Of a stretch of DNA of 64,000 nucleotides, positions 39,864-50,845 are shown in pieces. Numbering within the stretch: position 1 is the first letter of the stretch; every line of letters begins with the position of its first letter. The stretch spans positions 105,788,855 to 105,852,854 of the forward strand of contig CM051458.1 in the NCBI GenBank assembly GCA_028274465.1, written 5' to 3'. This DNA comes from Plantago ovata (Eukaryota; Streptophyta; Magnoliopsida; Lamiales; Plantaginaceae). The notes beneath the pieces were generated by a model, which searched no databases, was not told the origin of the DNA, and saw only the letters and a list, made by a program, of their open reading frames with translations. The position numbers and the translations under genes were made by a program.

Positions 39864-40884
39864 CTCAGCACTATGTTTCTGCACCATCAAAACCGCTTCA
39901 GTTTTAGCGTTTACAAAGCGCCACTGCAAGTGCCGGTTATAGAAAAGTCTCAATAAATGTGCATCAACAATTCTATTCTCCCCGACTTTCCCCCTCAGGA
40001 CATCAACAGCGTAACTAAGAACTGAGGGCGTTTCATTAAATTTATTACTGATAGTGCTTACAGCATTTCTAATCCGAGATGGACTATGTCCACGGGCAGG
40101 AGATGAACTAACCGGTGTCATAAGCTTGCTAGGTGATGCAGCCCTGACACCACCACGAATTGGGGATGACATAGTTCTCAGAGACGATAACGGTCCATCA
40201 CTCGAATACCTCTTCAATTTCGGAGGCCCTATCAGTTTAGACCCAACACTACCTGCTACAGGTGAACTTGGATCCTGCAGCCTCCTAAGCCGACTATTCG
40301 TCTCTTGCCAAAACTTAGCCAACACAACAATCCCTCGAGGAACATTCCGCCCATTAGACGCCCCACCCGAATCCTGAACTCCAGAAGTACTACCAGAAGA
40401 AACACTCTCCGAATCCGATGCAGTAAGATCATTATGCACCGAATTACCATCAGATGAGCTTCTCTGAACCGCCTTAAGCAGCTCACAACTACCTAAATCA
40501 GCACTCAACCTCCCATCCACAGAAGGCCTCCTCTCATCAATAGTCGATTTCTGATCCAACCAGCTTACTACAATCCATACTCCTCGACAAGGAATTCACC
40601 AACCGATTCCTAGCTGGCCACCGATGCTGATCACCAGGCTTACTAAAATTCTCCCCCTGATCTCCTCCTCCTCCTCCTCCTCCACTCCTCACCGGAGCTA
40701 CCTTAGTCTTACTAATAGGCAACGAAAACGCCTCTCCTTGAAACGAAAAACTCCTAGTCGAAGTAACAAGCAGCTTACTAGCTGCCGAAACCTCATGCTT
40801 CAATTCCAGATCAGGCGTTAACCGCCTCACCGGCGCCGGCCGCCGAAACCGCTCTCTTCGGAGCCGCCACCGCCGCCGCCGCAT
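39864..40884 (-). pseudogene. QWRF-motif protein (AUG8/SCO3/EDE1 family), first exon only, frameshifted
   Basis: The complement encodes the long Ser-rich first exon of this microtubule-binding, augmin-associated family. It starts near 40884, with TRSFSFQGEAFSLPISKTK and DQHRWPARNR. The second part (40559-39864) has VPRGIVVLAKFWQETNSRLR-type sequence and ends with LLRLFYNRHLQWRFVNAKTE, the QWRF motif. Near 40555 the frame changes (SKLVGSEIDY-stop in one frame, LDQKSTIDERRPSVDGRLS in the next). After a GT donor at 39862-39863 the usual C-terminal helical exons do not follow. Instead PRP40 exons appear 1.2 kb further on. Truncated and probably non-functional. Confidence 0.75.
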
Positions 40885-41220
40885 TAGACCTAATTTCAAC
40901 AATTCCAGAGCCCAACCTTATTATGCATTATTTCAGGTGAAGTAAAACGCAACAATCTCTTCTAATCAACAAACCTAGATTGCAAAAACACTAACATTCT
41001 ACAATAACCTCCTTTGAACAAATCATAAACCCTAACTCAGAAAGCTGATAATACCTTATTATGCATAAGAATTGCACATCCAGGCTCAAGCTGATAATTT
41101 TCCCCAAACGACAAGATCCCAACTCCGGTCCAATCGACGAAGAAACAATCGCGATTTGCCGGAGCGGACTAGGAGTGTATTTGAGAGATATGACGGATAT
41201 GACGGTGAAAGTGAGTTTCT

Positions 41221-41268
41221 GTGGAAGTAATGTTGGGCAGTAGTGAAAGTAATGTTGGGCAGTAGGGG
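41221..41268. repeat. short tandem repeat, GAAAGTAATGTTGGGCAGTA unit
   Basis: Two adjacent copies of a 21-bp unit (one begins GGAAGTAATG) just upstream of the QWRF exon. Intervening positions differ by one base. Confidence 0.8.
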
Positions 41269-41269
41269 T

Positions 41270-43052
41270 ATATGTAACATCACCTCACTAAATATCCCTA
41301 GAGCCAACCAAACGGGTTCCAAGAACATGCCCATATTATTAATTCTTTTATGGGCTTCTTGCTTTATGACAAGCTCATGACTAATTTCATCCTCTCCTGG
41401 TGCACAACATATTAAAAGGGCATGAGTTGCAAATTTGATACCAGCTTTGGTCAAAGAAAAATAAGGATATATATTAACGCCCATGCATAATCCTAGGTGC
41501 AATTACATAACCAGAAGCATTAGGTGTAAAGTTTGTATCATGGATCCGAGTCCATTGAGGAAGTCTTTTTAAATGTATAAAGAGACTAGAGAGATTATTG
41601 ATTGGGGCTTTTCCTGTATCCTAAATATGCAACATGCAATTGAGTAATAGTGCATCATGTGAAAATTAGTGATGACTGATGATTATCCCAATGCTATTTT
41701 GCCTAACAGTTGTTGCATTTGATTATGATGAGATAATTGAGAAGAGAAGTACACGTTAAATAGGAAGGTGAAGTCGTTTGTTGACAACAAATTCCATTAG
41801 ACACTTAAGAGAGAAAGAGATCGAGAAGGAGATGCATGGCCAAATTTACGTCATGAAATTCGTTAATTTCATTGTTGTTATTTGAGAACGCCATGCTTGA
41901 GAAGATGCAGATATGTGAAAGCAATAATAAACTATTACAAGTTCGTTTCCGTGGCCATATATAAAGCTAGCTTATGTGACTCTGGCCATAGAGTATGCCA
42001 GGCAAGTTGTTCCTCAATAGGTGGTTCTGTGTTATCATCATCAGCTGCTATTCTTCCACGTAAGAGAAAGCGGTTTCGATCAATTGTGGAAATCTACGTT
42101 GTTACTCGGCCTGCTATTCCGATCAAGAGCAACACATCTAGTCGAGCTAGCTGATTATCGTCGATGAGAGTAAGTAAGTAGATCAACATATATTAATTAC
42201 CTTAGTTAATGATATTCTTGTAGGCCTGATAAAATTAGAGGATGATTCTATTGTTGCAGAAACTAAAAACAAAATATCAATATTATATATGTGCATGATC
42301 ATATATATATATTTTTCTTCAAATTTACAAATAATGCAGTTAATTAAACTGCTTGCCAAATGTGATATTAGTACTGCTGATGATGATGAATATATTGATG
42401 ATAACATTTGACACATACCCAAGTTAATTCATTTGTGTAAGATGAATTGATGAGTCCAATTGCAATATATTGTTTCAATGTAAGTAGATTTTGCTGGAAA
42501 CTTTTATTTGTCAGGTACTCATCAACTTAATTAAGATACAAATCCTCGCTCATTATTCTGCTTTGTGAGCGATTTGCAAGAGTTATACTCCCATAATCCG
42601 ATCCTTCCCAAGAGAGAATAGAGATAATACTTTTTGTTTTCTTCTCAGAAAATTAACATTTTATGTGCTCTTGTACTCATTCTGCACGATTTTGATTTAT
42701 TTTTTAAATGGTTTTTTGATTGTGTGGAGTGAAAATATATAATTGCTTAGAGAGGTTAGCAGCGGTCATTCTGACAGAGATTAGAAAAATGTACAACTAA
42801 TTGGCATACATTTAAATGGGTGATGATAGTGTGATTATCCCGATTCACCATACCCCAAGTTATCCGCTGTTGTTCGTGTCACCTTACCGGTTTTTGACAC
42901 CTCCAAAATTTTGCCGTATATATGCATATAAACACCATAATACAACACGTACACAGAAACCTACTACAACTAAAAGCATCTCCATTTTCAATCTTGTTCT
43001 GTTTCCTTGACATTCAGAAAAAATTATTTTCATCCCAGCAGGAAAGAAAAGA
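41270..43052. other. intergenic stretch, possible copia linker fragment
   Basis: No intact gene. Around 42000-42120 one plus frame reads LPRKRKRFRSIVEIYVVTRP after a Ser-rich run, reminiscent of the linker before the reverse transcriptase in plant copia polyproteins. The match is short and uncertain. Confidence 0.3.
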
Positions 43053-44310
43053 TGTACGCTGGTAACCAAATCCGGAGGATGAAGGGATCAGCCACATCAA
43101 GAATCGACACAGCAGAATGTCCTCGCAAGAAAATGAAGCACAACGAGCCATCTGTCGGAGATCTCACAAGAGAATTGCAGGCGGTGATCTTTGTTCATGT
43201 TGTTGCTGATTCTTGCATTCATATCGCCAACTACAAGTTGAGGTATTGTGTCGTTTATTATATGTTTGCCGTTACCTGATCTTGATCTTGAAACTTCCAT
43301 ACCAATTTGAAGAAACTAAGTTCTTGATCTTGAAACTTCCATACCAGTTTAAAAAAAACTAAGTTCTTGATCTTGATTTCGACTTCATATTCTAACATGT
43401 AGTATTCATTGTGCAGCTGCAAAATATATGTTCAAGGAAATTGCATAGGATCGGTATGTGTATCAAGACGCGTCCTTGGACAAATCCCAATAGCATTATG
43501 GCCTCGTACAGGAAACCAATTGGAATTCTTGGAAAGATGCAAAAAATATATGAATCCAGAGATCATACACAGGCAGGCAGTGGTAAGTATTTACTATTAT
43601 TAACAAGGAACAGCACCGAAACCATACAATCCGCCACTCCGCCCACCGCAAGCTTGCTGCTCCGCCTACCAATTTCTTCATCTTTGTTTGAAATGGAGAA
43701 TGAAGATTTGGAAGGAGATAATTGAGATTCAAAAACTGAAATAGATTGATGAGATTGTTTGAGATTTGGAAGGAGATTGATTTTGGTTATGGAGGTGATT
43801 GTTTGAGATTTGGAAGGAGAAGAAAGCGTGAAAATTGGTGAAGAAGTGGTCTGGCGTGTTGACCCTTCTCTTTCCTTTCTATTTCTTTTTTTTTTTTTCT
43901 TTTAATAGTATTCATAACCGGTCCAAACCCGGGACCTGACCGTGTCCATTACAGTCCCGTCCCCGGTCCATGAAAAAGTCTAAATTTGAAATCCGGTCCA
44001 TATGGTCCCGGTCCGGTTCTGGACCTTGCTCAGCACTAGGGCTCTGTATCTAACAAGCATTGTACTTATCTTCAGTGGTGACAAAGATTCGAAAAAAAAG
44101 GGGATAAAGTTTCTGTCGGGTGTGGGTTAATGCAGTACTTAGAACAAGAGATGGGTCAACACTGAAAAATCAACTTTACCAGTATGTTCTTGTACTGTCA
44201 TGGAAGAGAACCACAAGAAGAGAGCACTTTGGAAACTGAAGTAGTATGAAGATGACACACAAAATGAAGCATGTTTGGCTGATTTAGAGATAAAATGTAT
44301 TTTTGGTGAT
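43053..44310 (+). pseudogene. plant F-box-like protein remnant, interrupted by an insertion
   Basis: Exon 1 (43053-43243) encodes a basic leader, then PSVGDLTRELQAVIFVHVVA, like the F-box start (PSIGDLPRELLAEI...) of a plant family with Sel1-like C termini. Exon 2 starts at 43417 (CKIYVQGNCIGS) and reaches FLERCKKYMNPEIIHRQAVV, matching the family block FLKRC...GNPE..RQGVV. The homology then stops near 43600 and resumes at about 44042 (IVLIFSGDKDSKKKGIKFLSG), then MEENHKKRALWKLK. The missing middle part is replaced by foreign sequence. Stops occur in the last block. F-box proteins of this type recruit SCF ubiquitin ligases; this one is broken. Confidence 0.65.
43600..44038. mobile_element. 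inserted repeat element in the F-box remnant, hAT-like right end
   Basis: The insertion ends TTGCTCAGCACTA at 44038. Complemented, that is TAGTGCTGAGCAAGG followed by alternating CCGGTCC/GGACCGG words (43917-44030), typical of a hAT-type subterminal region. The left boundary near 43600 is inferred only from loss of F-box homology; I found no clear inverted partner or 8-bp duplication. Confidence 0.45.
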
Positions 44311-46344
44311 ATTGGAGTAGTATGTTATGAGATGGGAAGATCTAGATTTATGATGTTCTCCAACTAACACATTCTTGTTTCATACATGAATGAAATTTCA
44401 AACATTCTCTTTCATGTGTTCATATGTGCAACAAAACCTCTGGAAAATAAAAGGAGCAGAGCATAGGGTACGTGTAAATGCTTCTACACAGAGATAACAC
44501 AATGCTTTCCAAGAGAGCTTGAAAGCAACGTTGCTTAATCAAGTCAACTGGGAACTCTGTCCAACCTCTAAATGCCAATGGTACTAGTAGTATAAGAATG
44601 TAACATATGCACAGAACAAAAAGAAAAATGGACAAATGCAGATATTTTAACCTCAAACTTCTTCACTGCAAAACAGGTTCCTCGGAATTTACTCTATCAG
44701 CTTCAGCTATACCTTTATCACCAAGCCCTTTCGCGACCTCTTGTCTCAAAATTATAATTTTAGCTTCCCCTTTTATCAAAATCACCAAATCAACAAAATT
44801 AAAGGGCAAAGAGACTAATAAGTTTAAAAATCCAACAGTCACCAACCTAGAGCTTTGTAAAACTCCGCTTCTGAGTCCAGTATCACTGCCTTCTTTCTTG
44901 CTGCACCGATGAACAAGCAAATTAATTTCAACATGCTAATAAACATCTTTAAAGGTAAGCTTGGACCCATTATTTTTTACTACAAATATAGTAATTGTAG
45001 ATATGCAATTATGTTAATCTTAACCATGGTGTGACCGTTAGTGGCTCATTGCTCAGTCACAGCACAAGGACATCCTAGACCTACAGAACACTGCACATCA
45101 TGGTAATCTAATTGATAACACAAAGCGTCTAACTGATACCTTCAGCAGCACTGATCACTGCAGTTCCATCCCCTTCGGCAACGAGCTTTGCTGCTTCTTT
45201 TTTCCCTTCAGCATCAAGAATGGCCACCTTCTTCTCGCCATCCGCAGTGAGGATGGCGGCCTGCATTGCACCATCAGCAATGCGGATCCTCTCAATCATA
45301 ACTCCTGCATTCAGAGATTTGATTATGAATGTCAGGTTTTAATATAAGAAAAAATAAACATGAATATATATATATTTACTATCTATCTAATAATGCTGCA
45401 GACCACACAATTGAAATCAATTAGAATCAAATTGATTGATTTCAATTTCAATTTGAGCGAATTAACGAATCCTACTTGTAACTTGTAACATGGTCCTAAA
45501 ACCAAACTTTGATCGTATAGTCCAGTTTGGAGTCTATGTCATACTCATTTAAATTGAAACTCATCAAAATCAAGGTACCTATATTAAAGTAAAATATGGA
45601 CAAAAAAAAGAATAAAACATAATTCCAGCAAAGGCAAAGGAATTGCAAAGGAATTGGCGGAGATTCAATTTGATCGCCTTTTCTATTGAATCCGACTCAC
45701 ATCACTTGTGCGGAAAAGAGTCTGGTTAAAGAGGAAAAAGAAATTAAAAGAAAATTGTTGATATTAAATTAATCTTTTTATACGTAATACCATGATGAAG
45801 TTCGAACTTTTAGATTCCATCCAAACAATCCAAATTTTGATACAAAAATTGTTATTAACTTGTCTTCATTCCAAATTGGATAATTATGCCCTCAACGAAA
45901 AAGATTGTAAGAAGATTATTAAGTACCTGAGTTTCTACATTAGTTCCTTTCATGACCATTAGGATTTGATTAACAAGAGTATTTATATCATTACATAATA
46001 TAACATCGATCTAGCTACCATTGGAAATTGAGAAAGATGGTTGAGTTGACCATGATATATTTGGACGTGACTGTGATTTATACAATCACTGCAGCAGGAT
46101 GAACTCGAAAGTAACTACGCCTTTGAAAATAGACTACTTGAACATATTCTCGGATGGCGAGCCAGAATAGCAGGTGAGAATAAAAAGGTTGGGCTCTGGC
46201 GAATTTGGGAGGACGAAACGGGGAGGTGATCTACTGCATCCGTGAGGGAATTACATTGGCTAACAACCACGACTAAGGGGAACAGAATAGCAGATGGGAA
46301 TAACAAAGGTTGGACTCTGGCGAATTGAGAGGCATATGGGGGAG

Positions 46345-47064
46345 GTAATTCGTCTGTCACGAACTCATCACATATGCACCTGCTACCTACCTAATTGCTT
46401 CACCAGTCGTCTCTTTAATTGGGCGCAATTGGAAATTCTCCAACTCTAGTTCGTCTTCTTCTATAATAATCTTCACCTGCACACACTTCACCTTGCTCAT
46501 TCTCTGACGATGAATAGCAGCAAATTCCGAGCTGCGAAATATCTCTTCTCCCAACAAACCTCCGCCGCCCGTGCCGCCCGTGCCGTGGCTTACCGTCCTA
46601 CCTTCACCTTCGCCTCCAGCCCCACCGATGATCACCCGCTCCTTCATCTGGGTCAGTTAAGCTCCGTTGCGACCCGTGCTCTGTCCGACGTTGTTTCCAA
46701 GGCTCCAGTCCGTTTTGGTTACCACATACCTCCTCACCAGCAGCTTGCCTCTCGTGAATCTGCAGATAGGTATTGTCAAGTGTTGTCAAGTAGAATTAGT
46801 GTTGTGATATATAAATAATAATACTTATTGTAATATTTTTGTGAAGATATGAGATTAAGACACCAATGAATTGGGGTGTACGAGTTGTGCCAGAGAAAAC
46901 CGCTTATGTGATCGAGCGATTTGGAAAGTATACCAAAACTCTGACTCCGGATTGCATATTCTAATCCCTTTTGTGGATAGAATTGCATATGTCCATTCAT
47001 TCATTGAAAGAAGAAGCCATTGAGATTCCTGATCAAGCTGCTATTAGCAAAGATAATCTCAGCC

Positions 47065-47072
<8 letters not shown>
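46345..47072 (+). repeat. inverted duplicate of the stomatin-like gene 5' end, inside its own intron 5 (left arm)
   Basis: Reverse complement of 48403-49127, nearly base-perfect. It contains about 165 bp upstream of the ATG (here at 46510), exon 1 (46510-46769), intron 1 and exon 2 as far as NLSLHI. Differences seen: C against T in GG(C/T)GCAATTGG-type context, an extra GCA near 46371, and one missing G at CTCCGGATTG, which adds a frameshift here. It shares the 4-bp duplication with the parent. Homology ends exactly at an (AT)n run. Confidence 0.93.

Positions 47073-47106
<34 letters not shown>
47069..47106. repeat. (AT)n microsatellite at the inner breakpoint of the inverted duplicate
   Basis: About 19 AT units. 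The inverted copy of exon 2 stops in this run, where the parent continues ATTGATGGGG. Confidence 0.95.
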
Positions 47107-47107
<1 letters not shown>

Positions 47108-47134
47108 TAGAATTATTTCATCTTTCAAATTTGT

Positions 47135-47402
47135 CCAGCAAATAGTAAAATATAGAAAATTGATTTCGGGTCTCAAGTCCTTTCTAAATAATTAATAAGA
47201 AAAAAGAGAGAAATATTACGCCAACTGGATTCGAACCCAAAACGTTTTTACATATTTGTACATAATGAATAAGAAAAAAGAGAAAAAATATTACGCCAAC
47301 GGGATTCAAACCCCCATACATATACTTAAGATTGACACATGTACGCACCAGATTAAATTGAGTAAATAAGATTAACAGATTAGATTCAAATTGAAATTAA
47401 AT
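47135..47402. repeat. dispersed TTCGAA-containing repeat, inverted relative of 6607-6865
   Basis: Complement of the sequence at 6607-6865, including GATTGACACATGTACGCAC and two TTCGAACCC/TTCAAACCC blocks each followed by ATTACGCCAAC in this orientation. It lies between exon 5 of the stomatin-like gene and the inverted duplicate. Confidence 0.75.
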
Positions 47403-48402
47403 ATATAGGCGGTTACCTTCGGCAGCCAAGATCAGACCCATCTTCATACGCTCTTGCCTATAAGGTAACTCCAGTGCTTCCTTCACATTAGCTGAAGGAG
47501 TAAAATTTCCTGAAATATTTTTAAACAAAAATATTAGATATAAATTACATATAAAACAAATTTTGAACTAAATTATTCGACAAACTTACTTATTTCAAAA
47601 TGACTGCATTTTATGCCCCAGTTTATTGAAACTTCATTGATGGAATTCTACATTACAAAAGAAAGGTCAGATCATAATATCATATATAGAATAAGTATGC
47701 TTACATAAAATAAACTGTTCCGCGTTTTCAAAAGTATAGAATAAGTATGCATTTTCACTGATCATTTTGCGCTCTCAAGTTGAGTAATTGCTTCAACAAA
47801 GATGTCAAAAAATACGTTTAATTTTACATATAATTTTTTATAATATTTTTAACATACTAACAAAGAATGGAAAAACAATTCAGTTCCAACAGAACTTATA
47901 TTTATTAACTCCATAATATTTTATTATGGCGCAATAACCCCAGCCCACAGTTAAAATGACCTAGGACAGTAAAGTGGAAACTGAGAGAAGCAATTAATAG
48001 ACCCATCCCCAGTAATACCCTTTCCTTTATCGGTGTTCATCAATATCGCTCTCTTCTCCCAAGCATGTACATGATTTACCAGATTTAAAATACTACATGT
48101 GACCATAGACTATAACCTTCTAGTAGAACGTACTCACCGGTATCTTATCATTAAGAGTGTCCCTCTCCTCAAAAGCCTTTTCCAGTGTCATCTTCCCAAT
48201 TTCAGTCCCCATGGTCGCCTGAGCAAGATTTATAACAGCATATAGTGGATTTTTCACACCATATGATGCCAGCATCGGATCCAAAATCTTCAAGTTAACA
48301 AAAAAAAACACTCAGTTAAGTCTATCACACAACTAAAAAAAAAACAATAAATAAAACAAATAGAAAACTGAAAGTACAACCTTAACCATCAAAACCCCAT
48401 CA

Positions 48403-49127
48403 ATATGAAGGCTGAGATTATCTTTGCTAATAGCAGCTTGATCAGGAATCTCAATGGCTTCTTCTTTCAATGAATGAATGGACATATGCAATTCTATCCA
48501 CAAAAGGGATTAGAATATGCAATCCCGGAGTCAGAGTTTTGGTATACTTTCCAAATCGCTCGATCACATAAGCGGTTTTCTCTGGCACAACTCGTACACC
48601 CCAATTCATTGGTGTCTTAATCTCATATCTTCACAAAAATATTACAATAAGTATTATTATTTATATATCACAACACTAATTCTACTTGACAACACTTGAC
48701 AATACCTATCTGCAGATTCACGAGAGGCAAGCTGCTGGTGAGGAGGTATGTGGTAACCAAAACGGACTGGAGCCTTGGAAACAACGTCGGACAGAGCACG
48801 GGTCGCAACGGAGCTTAACTGACCCAGATGAAGGAGCGGGTGATCATCGGTGGGGCTGGAGGCGAAGGTGAAGGTAGGACGGTAAGCCACGGCACGGGCG
48901 GCACGGGCGGCGGAGGTTTGTTGGGAGAAGAGATATTTCGCAGCTCGGAATTTGCTGCTATTCATCGTCAGAGAATGAGCAAGGTGAAGTGTGTGCAGGT
49001 GAAGATTATTATAGAAGAAGACGAACTAGAGTTGGAGAATTTCCAATTGTGCCCAATTAAAGAGACGACTGGTGAAGCAATTAGGTAGGTAGCAGGTTAT
49101 GTGATGAGTTCGTGACAGACGAATTAC
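48403..49127 (-). repeat. right arm of the large inverted repeat (parental 5' end of the stomatin-like gene)
   Basis: The source arm: exon 2 through the promoter. Outer homology ends at GACGAATTAC (49118-49127), where the left arm turns into ACCTCCCCCA in the same sense. The arms enclose 1.33 kb holding the end of exon 2 and exons 3-5. Confidence 0.93.
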
Positions 49128-49802
49128 ACACCTTCGGGCTCGTGTGAATACGCGTCTTAGGGGTTTAGGGGTAGAATAGTAATTATGTGATCTGTAAATA
49201 AAAACAAATTCCAGATAGGGTATAAATAGAATAGTTTTTCACTTCTTTTATCACCTGTAACAATTCATTCAACATTTCATCAATAAACAGAAACACTTTA
49301 TTTACTTCTGTTCTCTATCAGTTCATTTCAATGGCGAATTTGCAAGTTTCGATCAATCATGGCGGAATTCGACATGGTATCAGAGCCTAGGTTATTCCTA
49401 GTGCTTCTGATTGGCTGATTGCCCTCTATCTTCTTCGTTTATCATTTTTCATATCATTTTTCAATTTTATCACTCACAGTGGGTTTTGAGCTCAAATCAA
49501 ACTATACGTATGCCTGCTCTGGATATCTGCCATGGTTGCGTTGCAACAATATTGTGCTCTCGTGGATTTTACATTCATTGTCAGATGAGATTAGGCAAAC
49601 AGTTTTGTCTGTTGAAAATGCTAGAGAACTTTGGAATAAGATCAATGCTCGGTATGCTAAGCCAAATAACTTTCGTATGTTTGAGTTGCAACTTGAGATG
49701 TATACTAAGGCACAAGGAGATCAGTCTGTTGAATCCTATTTTGGTCATTTGACTTCTATCTCAAATAAAATACATATATCATACTTGATTAGTAAAGAAT
49801 AA
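49128..49802 (+). mobile_element. Ty1/copia remnant: LTR-like leader, primer-binding site and gag start
   Basis: A TATA-containing promoter-like segment (GGTATAAATAGAATAG near 49218) and AATAAA precede TGGTATCAGAGCC at 49375-49387, the standard initiator-Met tRNA primer site of plant copia elements. The frame 49419-49802 contains gag UBN2-type sequence: VLSWILHSLSDEIRQTVL, ARELWNKINARYAKPN and FELQLEMYTKAQGDQSVESY. Pol does not follow in this orientation. LTR borders were not resolved. Confidence 0.7.
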
Positions 49803-49904
49803 ATTTTCCTAATCTTATATACATACAATACTTTGTTCAAACCAACTTGAGCCAAGATGTCATTTCAAAACTATTTTTCCATGACCTTGATGCCATGAGA
49901 ATCA

Positions 49905-50040
49905 TAATTCTCTATATTGCATGTTTTTCAATAATCTCAATTTTGCAGAATTGAGAAAACCTAATTTTGTCAAAATACAAATGACTAGTAGCACCAGTAT
50001 CAATGAACATATGTTAGCAGCACAGGTTCGGAGAAGAAAA
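49905..50040 (-). mobile_element. copia aspartic protease fragment on the opposite strand
   Basis: The complement reads HMFIDTGATSHLYFDKIRFS, the DTGA active-site region of a retrotransposon protease. It faces the gag piece at 49419-49802, so the two are either from different insertions or inverted relative to each other. Surrounding frames are broken. Confidence 0.6.
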
Positions 50041-50199
50041 CTGGTATGTTGGCTGATTTTTCATAGGAACTTTTTAATTGGTATAGCACATGTCCAAAAC
50101 ACCTTTCTATCAAAGTGTGTGTTCGAAGTGACATTTTATATAATTCCACCTTATTCGACCGTTTTTCAATTACCTCATCAATTTTAATCATCTTTATCC

Positions 50200-50700
50200 C
50201 TTCATTTTACCAGACAAAAAAACAAATAATGCCACAAGGAGTGAAGGATGATGAGTTTAAAATGATAAGATAGCTTCATTATTTATGTTTGTAGTGCTCC
50301 ATATAAATAGGAGTGCTAATGAAAACCAAAAGCTGCATAGCGCTATGGGGGCCTGATAAGCCCAATAGCGCTATGGGTTCCACCTAAGCCCAAGTCCCTA
50401 AGGCACATGAGGACACCACCATCCCTTAAAAAGTAGGATCGCCATTCACAGTGTGACTTGAGGACTACAAAGCATCATAACATTAAGCCGAAGAGAAATG
50501 CGAATCCTAGAAATTTTGCGAACGGAAAATAAGAGAAAAATGCATTGGTGCTGTGAAAAAACAAGAGTTGATACATTCCTTGTTACAAACCAACCAGATA
50601 CTACGACATAACTTAAAACAAACAACAATAACATCACCAGTTGATAACTGCAAGTTCCACGTTCTACATTCTTTTTGTTTCTCATATGGAGGCTATCATT
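50200..50700. other. 3' flank of the KH-domain gene, with a repeated 10-bp palindrome
   Basis: No gene seen. ATAGCGCTAT, itself a perfect palindrome, occurs twice (about 50338 and 50369), each followed by GGG. The 3' UTR of the RCF3-like gene probably lies in 50450-50845. Confidence 0.4.
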
Positions 50701-50845
50701 AACTCAAAAGGCAGGATCACCTACCTATCTCCGCCTCCTTGGATAATGTGCAGCAACGTCATAGCATGAACGAACATAATCTCGAAAAGTTGGGTCCTTT
50801 CCGGGATATCTGTTGCTGCAGAGATGGATTCAGGTCTCATGTTGC

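Larger units (their letters stand above)
44663..48965 (-). pseudogene. stomatin-like protein (SPFH/Band 7), second paralogue, frameshifted
   Basis: Exons on the minus strand: 48706-48965 (mitochondrial-type leader, starts MNSSKFRAAKYLFSQ), 48381-48628 (PMNWGVRVVPEKTAYVIERF), 48138-48287 (ILDPMLASYGVKNPLYAVIN), 47590-47647, 47417-47509, 45140-45304, about 44863-44900 and 44663-44769. Exon organisation parallels the gene at 1593-5030. Exon 2 has a 4-bp duplication (CATTCATTCATTG) that shifts frame after IAYVHS; its length is 1 mod 3 too long. Intron 5 (47416-45305) is about 2.1 kb and contains an inverted copy of the gene's own 5' end. Residues diverge more from the family in exons 4-8 (INWGIKCSHFEI). 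Probably a pseudogene, unless the frameshift is spliced out. Confidence 0.75.

Noticed and set aside
39825..40559. The QWRF exon as a complete short protein
   Set aside because: The ATG in this frame lies after a frameshift; homology continues upstream in another frame, and the C-terminal exons are missing.
46510..46818. A second independent stomatin-like gene on the plus strand
   Set aside because: It is the inverted duplicate of the minus-strand gene's 5' end and stops in exon 2 at an (AT)n run; no further exons follow in plus orientation.
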